From Legionella_C sp963803545 (GTDB lineage: Bacteria > Pseudomonadota > Gammaproteobacteria > Legionellales > Legionellaceae), in contig CAWDMX010000002.1 in the NCBI GenBank assembly GCA_963803545.1, positions 1-64,000 on the forward strand: 64,000 nucleotides of DNA. Reading direction: 5' to 3'. A program made the translations under genes and the position numbers. Under the pieces are notes generated by a model. The model saw only the letters and a program-made list of their open reading frames with translations. It had not been told where the DNA came from and did no database searches. Positions 53,723 to 63,047 of this stretch are shown here, one piece after another. The first letter of the stretch is position 1; every line of letters starts with the position of its first letter.

Positions 53723-56055
53723 TGCGTGGTATCGATGTAAAAAATGAAATTGACCCGTCAATGTTGCTGCGCGATACGCGCAGTTTAGGTAGGCGATTAA
53801 AGGACTTTTTTTCCGATTCGACTAATATCTCTATAGTGTTGGTTGGCTTTGCTGGTATCAATTATTACATCACAGAGCTTTCCCCGCTGCTGCTTTCCTT
53901 AGGTGTCATCGCGTTTCTTTATACTTTTACTCGTAAACAAGTTCTCCCATTCAGATTGCCGCAAATAACACGTGTTAAAGATTATAATGATTTAAAACCT
54001 GGTATAGGAACTCCCAACATTGCCCGGGGAATCACCTACTTTGGTAATGATCGTAAAACGAGTGAAGAGTTGTGGTTTGCTAATGAAGATATGCGTACGC
54101 ATGCACTTATCTTTGGGTCCACCGGTAGTGGTAAAACGGAGGCATTAGTGTCTCTTGCCTATAATTCGTTAATACAAGCTAGCGGATTTATTTACGTTGA
54201 TGGTAAAGGCGATAACTCGTTATACGCCAAAATTTATTCGATGGTGCGCAGTATGGGGCGTGAAGACGATTTACTCCTTGTTAACTTCATGACCGGTGCG
54301 CGGGACATTATTGGTCCGCAAGAAAAAAAACTTTCTAATACCCTAAATCCTTTTTGCCAAGGCTCGTCCAGTATGCTCGCTAATCTTGTGACGAGTCTAA
54401 TGGGCAGTTCTAATCAATCTTCCGATGGCGATATGTGGAAAGGGCGGGCTATCAGTTTCGTAGAAGCTTTAATGAAATTGCTAGTATACATGCGTGATGA
54501 AGGCGCTATTTTGTTAGACGCCAATAGTATCCGTAATTATTTTGAAATAACCCGTTTGGAATCGATTGTTATTGATAAAGTTTTCCCGCGAGATGAGCAG
54601 GAAAGTATCAATATCGAATCCGTGCCAAAGTTAGTATCCGATCCGCTTCGTAATTACCTCGTTAATTTGCCGGGATATAATAAAGAAAAAAAGGGCAAGC
54701 AAGTATCGCAGGTACTTGAGCAACATGGTTTTATTACTATGCAGCTAACACGCACCTTTTCATCGCTAGCCGACACCTACGGTCATATAATACGTACGAA
54801 CCTGGCTGAGGTAGACTTTAAAGACGTGGTGCTCAATAGACGAATTTTAGTTGTTTTATTACCCGCTCTTGAAAAATCCCCTGATGAATTAGCAAATCTG
54901 GGTAAAATCATCGTTTCTTCTTTAAAAGCAATGATGGCCGCAGGTCTTGGTGAGGATGTCGAGGGGGATTACCGTGATGTAATTGGCAGAAAACCGACAA
55001 ATGCGCCCACCCCATACATGTGTATTCTTGATGAGTACGGTTATTATGCGGTGCAAGGTTTTGCTGTGGTGCCAGCCCAGGCTCGTTCGCTCGGATTTTC
55101 TGCAATTTTTGCGGGTCAAGATTTGCCTGCATTTCAAAAAGCTTCTAAAGAGGAAGCCGCCTCAATCGGTGCGAATACCAATATTAAAATTTGTATGAAG
55201 CTTGAAGATCCCACTGAAACATGGGATTTTTTCAATAAAACTGCTGGCGAGGCGTATGTTACAAAGGTTGATTCCTTTGCGGTTAAAGACAGCAGTATGT
55301 CTAGCACCTATTTAGACAATAAAAGCTCGTCTTTTGAAAAACGAGCACGAATAGATTTACTTGATTTAAAAGACCAAACAGAAGGCGAAGCGCATATCTT
55401 TTTTAAGTCAAAAATCATTCGTGCGCGTATGTTTTATGCTAATCCCACCCCTGTTAAGCGTTTAAAGCTGAATCAGTTCCTTAAAGTTGAACCGCCACCA
55501 GACGACTTTTTAATTCGACTACAAAAACAACTTAACAGTTTTCTCCAAGTTATTAACAGTGGGGATTTTGTTATTGAAAATGCAGCTGCAAATGAAGAAA
55601 TCGATTTAGTTGCTAAATTTTTACGGGAAGCTAGCTCTGAAAACGCTATCGAACGAGGGGTGAGTGCGCTTCTTGCCTACCACAAAAAAAATCAGCCAGA
55701 GCCCATTGAGGATATAATAGTTGAAGAACTTGAGGGGTTTATGACCATTTTTACCCAATTACAACAACCGCCAGGCTCTATCCCTCTATTGGTTCAAGAT
55801 AAGAAGCAGTTTGGTCAACCTTTGCTATCAATCAATGATACCCGTAAGCTTCTAACGTCAATTGAGCGCGCAGTAGGTGCTAAAGAAAAATATTCCAGTA
55901 TGGTATCCAATGAACTTATTCAGGATTTTCAGCGTGCAACGCATTATCCTTTAGAAGAACGAGATGAAATTACCGCAGAGCAATTAGCTAAAATAATGTC
56001 CAGTTTATGCAAAACATTAGATGAGGAACGCTTGAAGTCCAAAGATGATTCTTAA
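53719..56055 (+). CDS. icmO: Dot/Icm type IV coupling ATPase IcmO/DotL
   Basis: 778 aa. Short N-terminal membrane helices (about 30-75), then an FtsK-like ATPase with Walker A GSTGSGKTEALVSL (about residue 132) and Walker B CILDEYGYYA (about 435). The extended C-terminal tail (about 600-778) is the part that in Legionella binds DotN, IcmS-IcmW and LvgA. It selects and feeds effectors into the channel. It ends the block and is convergent with the next gene after 8 bases. Confidence 0.95.
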   Translation: MMRGIDVKNEIDPSMLLRDTRSLGRRLKDFFSDSTNISIVLVGFAGINYYITELSPLLLSLGVIAFLYTFTRKQVLPFRLPQITRVKDYNDLKPGIGTPNIARGITYFGNDRKTSEELWFANEDMRTHALIFGSTGSGKTEALVSLAYNSLIQASGFIYVDGKGDNSLYAKIYSMVRSMGREDDLLLVNFMTGARDIIGPQEKKLSNTLNPFCQGSSSMLANLVTSLMGSSNQSSDGDMWKGRAISFVEALMKLLVYMRDEGAILLDANSIRNYFEITRLESIVIDKVFPRDEQESINIESVPKLVSDPLRNYLVNLPGYNKEKKGKQVSQVLEQHGFITMQLTRTFSSLADTYGHIIRTNLAEVDFKDVVLNRRILVVLLPALEKSPDELANLGKIIVSSLKAMMAAGLGEDVEGDYRDVIGRKPTNAPTPYMCILDEYGYYAVQGFAVVPAQARSLGFSAIFAGQDLPAFQKASKEEAASIGANTNIKICMKLEDPTETWDFFNKTAGEAYVTKVDSFAVKDSSMSSTYLDNKSSSFEKRARIDLLDLKDQTEGEAHIFFKSKIIRARMFYANPTPVKRLKLNQFLKVEPPPDDFLIRLQKQLNSFLQVINSGDFVIENAAANEEIDLVAKFLREASSENAIERGVSALLAYHKKNQPEPIEDIIVEELEGFMTIFTQLQQPPGSIPLLVQDKKQFGQPLLSINDTRKLLTSIERAVGAKEKYSSMVSNELIQDFQRATHYPLEERDEITAEQLAKIMSSLCKTLDEERLKSKDDS

Positions 56056-56063
56056 ATAACCGT

Positions 56064-56798
56064 TTAAAAGTATCCTAAATAGGGTACGTAATCTTTTTTG
56101 AACTGAGGACTCGTTAGATAAAGAGATAGGGCGTAATTAATCGAAGAAAGGAGCTGCGTATCACCAACATTAACGGCTATACCCAGACCAAAGCCAAATG
56201 TAAAAGGCTTGCCTAAAACGGTTAATAAATTCGAAGATTGACTTTGCCAGTACAACGCATCTGGAGCATCCATTACCGCGTAGTCAACAGTGCCGCTTTG
56301 TAGACTTTGAATAATCTGAGCCGCTTGTTCATACTGAATTATTACCGGTTTAATGATGCCCATGGCGTTAATAACCTGTCCGTAAATACTGCCTTCTTGG
56401 ATACCAATTTTTTTATTATCGAGTAATTGAGGAGTATAAGCTCCTTGTTGATTTTTGTTTAATGCAAGCACCAAGGAATTACTAATTAAATAGGGTGTTG
56501 AAAAGTTCACCAATAGTGCCCGCTCACTGGTAATAGTTATAGCGCCAACGGCTAAATCTATTTTTTTCGCTTGCACCGAAGGCAGGAGTTTAGAAAAGTT
56601 CATAGGTACAAATTCACAGGCGCGGTTCATGATGGTGCAAAGATTGCTCATCATTGCAATATCAAAACCGAACAATTGGTTGTTAGCGCCTCGGATTACA
56701 AATGGCGGAGAAAAGCTGTCTACCCCAATTCGCAAAGGTTCAGCGGCTGTATTGGCCGATAGCATGAAACAGGTAGCTAATACTGTAAAAAACTTCAT
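56064..56798 (-). CDS. amino-acid ABC transporter substrate-binding protein (orphan)
   Basis: 244 aa with a signal peptide (FFTVLATCFMLSANTAAEP). Bacterial extracellular solute-binding family 3 (SBP_bac_3): RIGVDSFSPPFVIRGANNQLFGFDIAMMSNLC, DLAVGAITITSERALLVNFSTPYL, GIQEGSIYGQVI. Such proteins bind polar or basic amino acids in the periplasm. No permease or ATPase gene is adjacent, so it may serve a transporter elsewhere. A stray gene directly behind icmO; ligand unknown. Confidence 0.88.
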   Translation of the reverse strand: MKFFTVLATCFMLSANTAAEPLRIGVDSFSPPFVIRGANNQLFGFDIAMMSNLCTIMNRACEFVPMNFSKLLPSVQAKKIDLAVGAITITSERALLVNFSTPYLISNSLVLALNKNQQGAYTPQLLDNKKIGIQEGSIYGQVINAMGIIKPVIIQYEQAAQIIQSLQSGTVDYAVMDAPDALYWQSQSSNLLTVLGKPFTFGFGLGIAVNVGDTQLLSSINYALSLYLTSPQFKKDYVPYLGYF

Positions 56799-57109
56799 TT
56801 TTCACCTTGCTTTTAAAGCGATTAAGAATTAATTGATGCATCCATTATGCCAAAAACTGCGGATGATTATTTTTTATGAAACAAGCGCTGTTCTGCGCTC
56901 CAAAACTATACCATACAGAAATTAATCTAATGACAGCCAGTACAGGCTTTAGGCAAAAATTTAAAGACTGCAAAAGAACCCCCAAAGCAAAACCTGCAAA
57001 CACCGGCTTTAGGTCTATACAAAACTAGTAAACCTCCTATAATGAACAACTTTTGTAAAAGATACAGTTTTTTAAATCGAAAGCTGCATAAATTGGTGTA
57101 TAGGAAAGT
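56799..57109. promoter_or_regulatory. 311-base region upstream of rimO
   Basis: It separates the divergent binding-protein gene and rimO. TATAAT at 57038-57043 may be the rimO -10, with a weak -35. Two near-copies of ggctttagg (about 56955 and 57005) are visible. A 50-codon frame from 56876 has no ribosome site and is not called. Confidence 0.35.
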
Positions 57110-58417
57110 ATGAACGTTAAAGTTGGTTTTGTAAGTTTAGGTTGTCCCAAAGCTTTAGTTGATTCCGAACGTATTATTACACAATTACGTGCTCAAGGTT
57201 ATGAGCTGGTTTCAACGTATAAAGACGCCGGTATTGTGATTGTAAATACCTGCGGTTTTATCGATTCGGCCATTAAAGAATCGTTGGATACCATTAAAGA
57301 GGCAATGGCGGAGAATGGACGGGTTATCGTCACCGGATGTTTGGGTGCAAAAGCTGATTTAATTCGAAAATCATGTCCTGATGTTCTGCATGTTAGTGGT
57401 GCGCATGCCTATGAAGAAGTTGTCAAAGCGGTTCATAGACATCTTCCCCCACCAATGGATCCCTTTACGCAACTAGTGCCTCCACAAGGCATTAAACTTA
57501 CACCTCGTCATTTTGCTTATTTGAAAATTTCGGAAGGATGCAATCAAAAATGCACTTTCTGTATTATTCCAACCATGCGTGGAAAATTACAAAGTTATCC
57601 ACTTACACAAATAATGCAAGAGGCTAGCCGTTTAAAAGAAGCGGGAGTTAAAGAGCTTTTAGTCATCTCACAAGACACTAGTGCTTATGGAATTGATAAA
57701 AAATACGAGTCCGTTGAGTGGCAAGGTGAACAGGTGAGTACTAAGTTTTACAACCTTTGCGTTGAGTTAGGAAAACTTGGAATTTGGGTGCGATTGCATT
57801 ATGTTTACCCTTATCCCCACGTCGATGACGTGCTTCCACTAATGCGCGACGGTCTAATTTTGCCGTATCTGGATATACCGCTTCAACACGCCAGTCGTAG
57901 AATTTTAAAAGCAATGAAGCGACCCGCTAACACCGAAAATACCTTAGAGCGAATTGCAAAGTGGAGAAGTATTACTCCGTCTATAACACTGCGCTCAACC
58001 TTTATAGTGGGATTTCCAGGCGAGACGGAGTTGGAGTTTTTAGAGTTAATAGACTTTTTAAAAACAGCGCAACTCGATAGAGTTGGTTGCTTCCAATATT
58101 CACCGGTTCAAGGCGCGCGCGCTAATGATTTGGCAGACCCTGTACCCGATGCAATTAAACAGGAGCGATACCATCATTTTATGCATGTTCAAAATGACAT
58201 TAGTCGAGAACGATTGCGTCGTAAAATAGGAGAGCAGCAAACGGTGCTTGTTGATGCGATTAGTGACCAATACATTATCGCGCGCAGCAAAGGAGATGCT
58301 CCTGAGATTGATGGCTCGGTACTGTTGTCGTTAAACTCTAAAGTGTCCGTGGGTGATTTTGCCTCAGTTACCATTACTGATAGTGATGATTATGACTTGT
58401 ATGCTCGGGTCAATTAA
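57110..58417 (+). CDS. rimO: ribosomal protein S12 methylthiotransferase RimO
   Basis: 435 aa. N-terminal UPF0004 domain with the cluster Cys residues (LGCPKALVDSE, VNTCGFID, VTGCLGAKAD), the radical-SAM motif ISEGCNQKCTFCIIP (CxxxCxxC), and a C-terminal TRAM domain. It methylthiolates Asp88 of ribosomal protein S12. YLDIPLQHAS and FIVGFPGETE support RimO rather than MiaB. Taggaaa precedes the ATG. Confidence 0.95.
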   Translation: MNVKVGFVSLGCPKALVDSERIITQLRAQGYELVSTYKDAGIVIVNTCGFIDSAIKESLDTIKEAMAENGRVIVTGCLGAKADLIRKSCPDVLHVSGAHAYEEVVKAVHRHLPPPMDPFTQLVPPQGIKLTPRHFAYLKISEGCNQKCTFCIIPTMRGKLQSYPLTQIMQEASRLKEAGVKELLVISQDTSAYGIDKKYESVEWQGEQVSTKFYNLCVELGKLGIWVRLHYVYPYPHVDDVLPLMRDGLILPYLDIPLQHASRRILKAMKRPANTENTLERIAKWRSITPSITLRSTFIVGFPGETELEFLELIDFLKTAQLDRVGCFQYSPVQGARANDLADPVPDAIKQERYHHFMHVQNDISRERLRRKIGEQQTVLVDAISDQYIIARSKGDAPEIDGSVLLSLNSKVSVGDFASVTITDSDDYDLYARVN

Positions 58418-58435
58418 ATATAAAGTGAGTGAAAT

Positions 58436-59221
58436 TTGAAAGTAATATCGTTCAATGCTAATGGCATCCGCTCCGCTGCACGCAACGGATTCTATCAATG
58501 GCTTGCAAAGCAAAATGCTGACTTTGTTTGCATCCAAGAAACGAAAGCGCAAACAGAACAGCTGTTAGCCGATGAACAATTTTATCCACAAGGATATCAC
58601 TGCGAGTATTACGATGCGGAAAAAAAAGGCTACAGTGGTGTCGCTATATACGCCAAAAGTCAGCCAAGGAACGTAGTCAGAGGTATTGGTTTTGATTTTT
58701 GTGATAACGAAGGCCGTTATATTCAATTTGATTATCCAAAATTTAGTATCGTTTCACTGTACCTACCATCCGGAACAAGCGGGGCGGTACGCCAGGACGT
58801 AAAATTCACCTTTTTAGAAAGGTTTGCCGAGCATTTGCTAGGACTAAAAGAGCAAGGGCGGGAGCTTATAATTTGTGGAGACTGGAATATAGCGCATAAA
58901 AAAATTGATTTAAAAAATTGGCGTAGCAACCAAAAAAATTCCGGGTTTTTGCTAGAAGAGCGCGATTGGATGGATAAGCTGTTTGGTGCAATGGGATTTG
59001 TGGATGCGTTTAGAGTACTGAATAAAGCAGAAGACGAGTTTACGTGGTGGTCGTATCGCAGTCCAACAGCGTGGCTTAAAAATGTAGGTTGGCGTATTGA
59101 TTATCAAGTAATTACGCCCGGTTTATCCTCAAGTGTTGAGAAAGTTGCTGTTGAACGGGAACAACGCTGGTCGGATCACGCGCCATTAATTATAGATTAT
59201 AAAGGAAAATGGGATGATTAA
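58436..59221 (+). CDS. exodeoxyribonuclease III-family nuclease (first copy)
   Basis: 261 aa of the ExoIII/AP-endonuclease family. The active-site residues are all present by eye: Asn in FNANGIRSA, Glu in IQETKAQ, Asp and Asn in CGDWNIAH, Asp in WRIDYQVI, and Asp-His in WSDHAPLI. The general look is close to Pseudomonas ExoA/Crc-type proteins, but Crc has lost catalytic residues that are kept here. It repairs abasic and 3'-blocked DNA. TTG start; the 3' end overlaps the next gene by 8 bases. Confidence 0.88.
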   Translation: MKVISFNANGIRSAARNGFYQWLAKQNADFVCIQETKAQTEQLLADEQFYPQGYHCEYYDAEKKGYSGVAIYAKSQPRNVVRGIGFDFCDNEGRYIQFDYPKFSIVSLYLPSGTSGAVRQDVKFTFLERFAEHLLGLKEQGRELIICGDWNIAHKKIDLKNWRSNQKNSGFLLEERDWMDKLFGAMGFVDAFRVLNKAEDEFTWWSYRSPTAWLKNVGWRIDYQVITPGLSSSVEKVAVEREQRWSDHAPLIIDYKGKWDD

Positions 59222-59990
59222 ATTAGCTAGCTGGAATGTAAATTCGCTGAAGGTTCGCTTAGAGGCGGTTTTAAATTGGTTACAGCTCATGGATATTGAT
59301 ATTCTTGCTCTCCAGGAAACAAAACTGATTGACGAAAATTTTCCCGCTCAAGTTTTTGAGCAGCACAACTACCATCTTAGCTATTCTGGACAAAAGACCT
59401 ATAACGGAGTTGCAATTATTAGCCGATTACCCTTAATGGATACGCTTAAAGATATACCCAACTTGATAGACCCCCAACGTAGAATTCTTGTATCAACCAT
59501 TGGTGATCTTCGTTTAATTAATTTATACGTACCCAATGGAGCAATGGTTAACAGCGATAAATACAGCTATAAAATGGAGTGGCTTCAAAAGGTAACGGAT
59601 TTTATTCAAGAGCAAATGCGTTTGTATTCTAAGGTTGCAGTAGTGGGGGACTTTAACATTGCTCCAATGGATGCTGATGTGCATAATCCTGCCGCGTGGG
59701 TCGGTTCTGTTATGGTTAGTCCTTTAGAGAGAGCCGCTCATCAACGTATTTTGGCACAGGGTTTATACGACAGCTTTAGATTGTTTGAACAAAAAGAAAA
59801 TCAATTTAGTTGGTGGGATTATCGTGGTGGCAACTTTCGTCGAAACTGTGGGCTGCGGATAGATCATATTTTAGTTAGTGAAAGCTTACGAGAAAAATGC
59901 CAAGGTTCGTTCATTGATGTTGCTCCAAGGAAGTTGGAAAGACCCTCGGATCATGCCCCGATTTGGGTAGAGCTGGACGGCGCAATTTGA
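59214..59990 (+). CDS. xthA: exodeoxyribonuclease III (second copy)
   Basis: 258 aa. The same family with complete motifs: SWNVNSLKVR, LQETKLID, YVPNG, VGDFNIAPMD, LRIDHILVS, SDHAPIWVEL. It is closer to the classic XthA pattern than the first copy. The tandem overlap suggests joint expression. A terminator lies about 75 bases downstream. The two copies are clearly different in sequence, so the pair is old. Confidence 0.9.
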   Translation: MIKLASWNVNSLKVRLEAVLNWLQLMDIDILALQETKLIDENFPAQVFEQHNYHLSYSGQKTYNGVAIISRLPLMDTLKDIPNLIDPQRRILVSTIGDLRLINLYVPNGAMVNSDKYSYKMEWLQKVTDFIQEQMRLYSKVAVVGDFNIAPMDADVHNPAAWVGSVMVSPLERAAHQRILAQGLYDSFRLFEQKENQFSWWDYRGGNFRRNCGLRIDHILVSESLREKCQGSFIDVAPRKLERPSDHAPIWVELDGAI

Positions 59991-60062
59991 ATCATTGATT
60001 TAGGAACAAGTTTCTGGTAATCTTTTGCGTCTTTGATAAGAATTGTTTCCCCAAAATTATAG

Positions 60063-60102
60063 CCTACACAACTTTTAATCCTGTAGTTTTGTGGGTTTTT
60101 TT
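60063..60102 (+). terminator. intrinsic terminator after the exonuclease pair
   Basis: cctacacaac (60063-60072) pairs with gttttgtggg (60086-60095) with one mismatch and one G-T pair, followed by seven T (60096-60102). Confidence 0.75.
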
Positions 60103-60155
60103 AGTGCCAATCTATTTGGCAAACATTCGTAATGTACTATAGAGAGAGCGGTATA

Positions 60156-60392
60156 ATGAACAATGCAATCCATCCTGAATACCATACAATTACAGTAACA
60201 TGTAGCTGTGGCAATAGTTTTGAGACAAAATCAACTGCAAAATACAGCAGTATTGAGGTCTGTGCGAATTGTCACCCATTTTATACAGGCAAACAAAAAT
60301 TAGTTGATACGGCAGGTCGTGTACAGCAGTTCAACAAACGTTACGCACAACGCACTACTTCAAAAGATGCAGCCAATTCTGAATCTAAGTAA
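60156..60392 (+). CDS. rpmE: 50S ribosomal protein L31
   Basis: 78 aa. MNNAIHPEYHTITVTCSCGN, with the zinc Cys pairs CSCG and VCANCHPFYTGKQK, marks the zinc-containing C+ form. The ATG at 60156 has agagagag about 8 bases upstream; an earlier in-frame ATG at 60132 lacks one. Monocistronic with terminators on both sides. Confidence 0.96.
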   Translation: MNNAIHPEYHTITVTCSCGNSFETKSTAKYSSIEVCANCHPFYTGKQKLVDTAGRVQQFNKRYAQRTTSKDAANSESK

Positions 60393-60404
60393 CAATAACA
60401 GTAC

Positions 60405-60451
60405 CACCCCTAATGTTGACTCGAAAGTTGACCTTAAGGGTGATTTTTTTT
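60405..60451 (+). terminator. intrinsic terminator after rpmE
   Basis: cacccctaa (60405-60413) pairs with ttaagggtg (60434-60442), 8 of 9, with a 20-base loop, followed by a-tttttttt (60444-60451). It ends 20 bases before the chosen malic enzyme start, so transcription of that gene probably depends on a promoter within or before this region, or on read-through. Confidence 0.7.
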
Positions 60452-60470
60452 GCTTAGAGAGAGAAGTCAT

Positions 60471-61706
60471 TTGTCTAAAGATTTATTAAAAGAAAGAGCA
60501 TTGCACTATCATGCATTTCCTCAACCAGGGAAATTAAGCGTAGAATTTACTAAGGCTACTAACTCCCAAGAGGATTTATCGCTTGCGTACAGTCCCGGTG
60601 TTGCGGCTCCTGTTTTAGAAATTGTCGATGAACCCAACCATGCTTTTACGTATACAGGTAAAGGCAACCTAATTGCTGTGATGACTAATGGTACGGCCGT
60701 GTTAGGCTTGGGAAATGTCGGGGCATTAGCAAGCAAACCCGTTATGGAAGGTAAGGCGGTTCTTTTTAAAAGATTCGCGGGAATTAATGTCTTTGACATT
60801 GAAATTGATGCAGACGACCCGCATGCTTTTATTGAAACAGCTAAACGCATCTCGCCCACATTTGGCGGGATTAATCTTGAAGATATAAAAGCACCTGAGT
60901 GTTTTGAAATTGAACAGTCTTTAAGTGAGCAATTGAGCATACCCGTCTTTCACGATGACCAGCATGGTACCGCAATTGTCGTAGCTTCAGGCCTACTTAA
61001 TGCGTTAGATTTGCAAAAGAAAAAGCTTGCAGAAGTTTCTATTGTTTGCATAGGGGCAGGCGCTGCTGGTATCGCCTCTATGCGGTTGCTTGTTGCAATG
61101 GGTGCTAATAAAGATAACATTCTATTATTAGACTCAAAAGGGGTGGTGCATACCGGTAGAGAGGATCTTAATGCCTATAAATACGCGTTTGCCAGAACCA
61201 CAGAAAAAAGAACACTCGCTGATGCATTAAAAGATGCGGATGTTTTCATCGGCGTTGCTAAGCCTGATTTGCTCACGGAAAGCGACTTGATGCTGATGGC
61301 TCCTAATCCTGTTATTTTTGCTTTATCCAATCCTGACCCTGAAATTTTACCGGAATTGGCTCATAAAGTGAGAAAAGATATAATCATTGCCACAGGTCGT
61401 AGTGATTATCCAAATCAAGTTAATAATGTTTTATGTTTCCCTTATATTTTTAGGGGTGCATTGGATGTGCGAGCAACGTGTATTAATCAAGCGATGCAAA
61501 TAGCGGCGGTAGAGGCCATTCGTAAACTTGTATTAGAGCCGGTTCCACAAATTGTTAAAGACAATTATCCTAGTGTGGTAAATTGGGAATATGGTTCTGA
61601 CTATATTATCCCGAAGCCTATTGACCCTAGATTATTAGAGCGAGTAAGCCTAGCTGTTGCTAATGCCGCTATTAGTAGTGGTGTAAGTACAATTGATGCT
61701 CGGTAA
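60471..61706 (+). CDS. NAD(P)-dependent malic enzyme, short form
   Basis: 411 aa. Malic enzyme N-terminal domain (YSPGVAAPVLEI, LGLGNVGALASKPVMEGKAVLFKRFAG with catalytic Lys), metal-binding residues (NLEDIKAPECFEIE, FHDDQHGTAIV) and the NAD(P) fold (IGAGAAGIASMRLL). It oxidatively decarboxylates malate to pyruvate. E. coli MaeB carries an extra phosphotransacetylase-like domain of over 300 residues; it is absent here. The start is TTG at 60471 (SKDLLKERALHYH) with agagagagaag about 6 bases upstream. The open frame reaches a TTG at 60450 inside the rpmE terminator. Confidence 0.92.
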   Translation: MSKDLLKERALHYHAFPQPGKLSVEFTKATNSQEDLSLAYSPGVAAPVLEIVDEPNHAFTYTGKGNLIAVMTNGTAVLGLGNVGALASKPVMEGKAVLFKRFAGINVFDIEIDADDPHAFIETAKRISPTFGGINLEDIKAPECFEIEQSLSEQLSIPVFHDDQHGTAIVVASGLLNALDLQKKKLAEVSIVCIGAGAAGIASMRLLVAMGANKDNILLLDSKGVVHTGREDLNAYKYAFARTTEKRTLADALKDADVFIGVAKPDLLTESDLMLMAPNPVIFALSNPDPEILPELAHKVRKDIIIATGRSDYPNQVNNVLCFPYIFRGALDVRATCINQAMQIAAVEAIRKLVLEPVPQIVKDNYPSVVNWEYGSDYIIPKPIDPRLLERVSLAVANAAISSGVSTIDAR

Positions 61707-61745
61707 GTCGTATCTATAATCCAACAACGTTAAAGGAGTTCTATC

Positions 61746-63047
61746 TTGCAAAGTATCGATAGTAAAAAATATTATATTATCTCCTGGCTTATCTGCGGAT
61801 TAGGGGCTTTGTATTATAGCTACGAGTATTTATTAAGAATTTCGCCTAGTGTAATGGAATCGGCACTAAGGGATCACTTTCAACTTTCTGCGTCGGGTTT
61901 TGGGATGTTGTCGGCATTTTATTACTACGCCTATGTCCCCTTACAGCTACCCGTTGGTGTGTTGCTCGATAGATATGGTCCACGGCTGCTGTTAACTTTC
62001 GCCTGCTTTGTATGCGTCTTAGGTACTTTTATATTCGCAAGTACAACCGTGTTTTGGGTTGCGGCTAGCGGACGGTTTTTAGTTGGTTTAGGCTCAGCCT
62101 TTGCTTTTGTTGGTGTTTTAAAGCTAGCAACTATTTGGCTACCCGAAGATAAATTAGCAATGGTATCCGGTCTAGCTGCTGCATTGGGTACGGTTGGAGC
62201 GATGATTGGTGATAATTTGTTAGGCTCGCTTGTGGTTAAAATTGGCTGGCGTGCCACAGTGGATTTCACCGCGTATTTTGGTATAGGCTTAATTTTTGTT
62301 CTGTGGTTTGGTTTGCGTGATAAAAGACAGTCTAATCAATCGCATGTAGGCACTGTATCTAGTTTCAGAAAAAGCCTGGTTGATTTAAAGTTAATTATTT
62401 CTAACAAGCAAATGTGGATTAATGGTCTATTTGGTTGTCTGGTATACCTTCCAACTACGGTTTTTGCGGAACTGTGGGGAATTCCTTATTTAAAACATGC
62501 CTACGGAATGACTACGGCTAATGCAGATTTTGCTAACTCCTTATTGTTCTTAGGGTTCACCATTGGCGCGCCACTGATGGGTTATATTTCAGATAAATTA
62601 AAAAGACGAAAATTACCTATGTTTTTTGGTGCTACCGGTGCTGCACTGTTAATGCTTGTCATTTTGTATGTGCCGTCACTGAACACCGTGACGATTGACT
62701 GTCTAATGTTTGGCCTTGGGTTGTTTTACAGTGCGCAATGCATCGTATTCGCTGTAGGACGCGAGCTTAGCCCAAATGAAGCCGCCGGAACCGCAATGGC
62801 TATGACCAATATGGTTGTTATGCTTGGCGCTATGATACTGCAGCCTTTGGTTGGGGCCCTGTTAGATTGGAACGCATCAAGCAGAATTGGTGTTGAGACA
62901 CTTAATCGGTTGCCACCCAGTAATTTACAGCAGTTGTACACGGCCCACGATTATCAAGTTGCTTTATCGATAATACCAATAGGAATAATTATTGCCGCAA
63001 TTCTAACCTTCTTTTTAAAAGAGACCTATGCAAACGCAAACAACTGA
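61746..63047 (+). CDS. MFS transporter (first of two tandem)
   Basis: 433 aa, twelve membrane helices. MFS signature YAYVPLQLPVGVLLDRYGPRLLLTF between helices 2 and 3, and a second-half counterpart GYISDKLKRRKLPMF. Family: sugar-phosphate-antiporter-like MFS that is common in Legionellales; the substrate is unknown. The TTG start has aaaggag 8 bases upstream. Its end overlaps the next MFS gene by 20 bases. Confidence 0.88.
   Translation: MQSIDSKKYYIISWLICGLGALYYSYEYLLRISPSVMESALRDHFQLSASGFGMLSAFYYYAYVPLQLPVGVLLDRYGPRLLLTFACFVCVLGTFIFASTTVFWVAASGRFLVGLGSAFAFVGVLKLATIWLPEDKLAMVSGLAAALGTVGAMIGDNLLGSLVVKIGWRATVDFTAYFGIGLIFVLWFGLRDKRQSNQSHVGTVSSFRKSLVDLKLIISNKQMWINGLFGCLVYLPTTVFAELWGIPYLKHAYGMTTANADFANSLLFLGFTIGAPLMGYISDKLKRRKLPMFFGATGAALLMLVILYVPSLNTVTIDCLMFGLGLFYSAQCIVFAVGRELSPNEAAGTAMAMTNMVVMLGAMILQPLVGALLDWNASSRIGVETLNRLPPSNLQQLYTAHDYQVALSIIPIGIIIAAILTFFLKETYANANN

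Noticed and set aside
56876..57028. 50-codon frame before rimO
   Set aside because: No ribosome site and a low-complexity Lys-rich product; likely chance.
58436..59221. Crc-type catabolite repression protein
   Set aside because: Similar overall appearance, but all the catalytic residues of exonuclease III are retained here, unlike in Crc.
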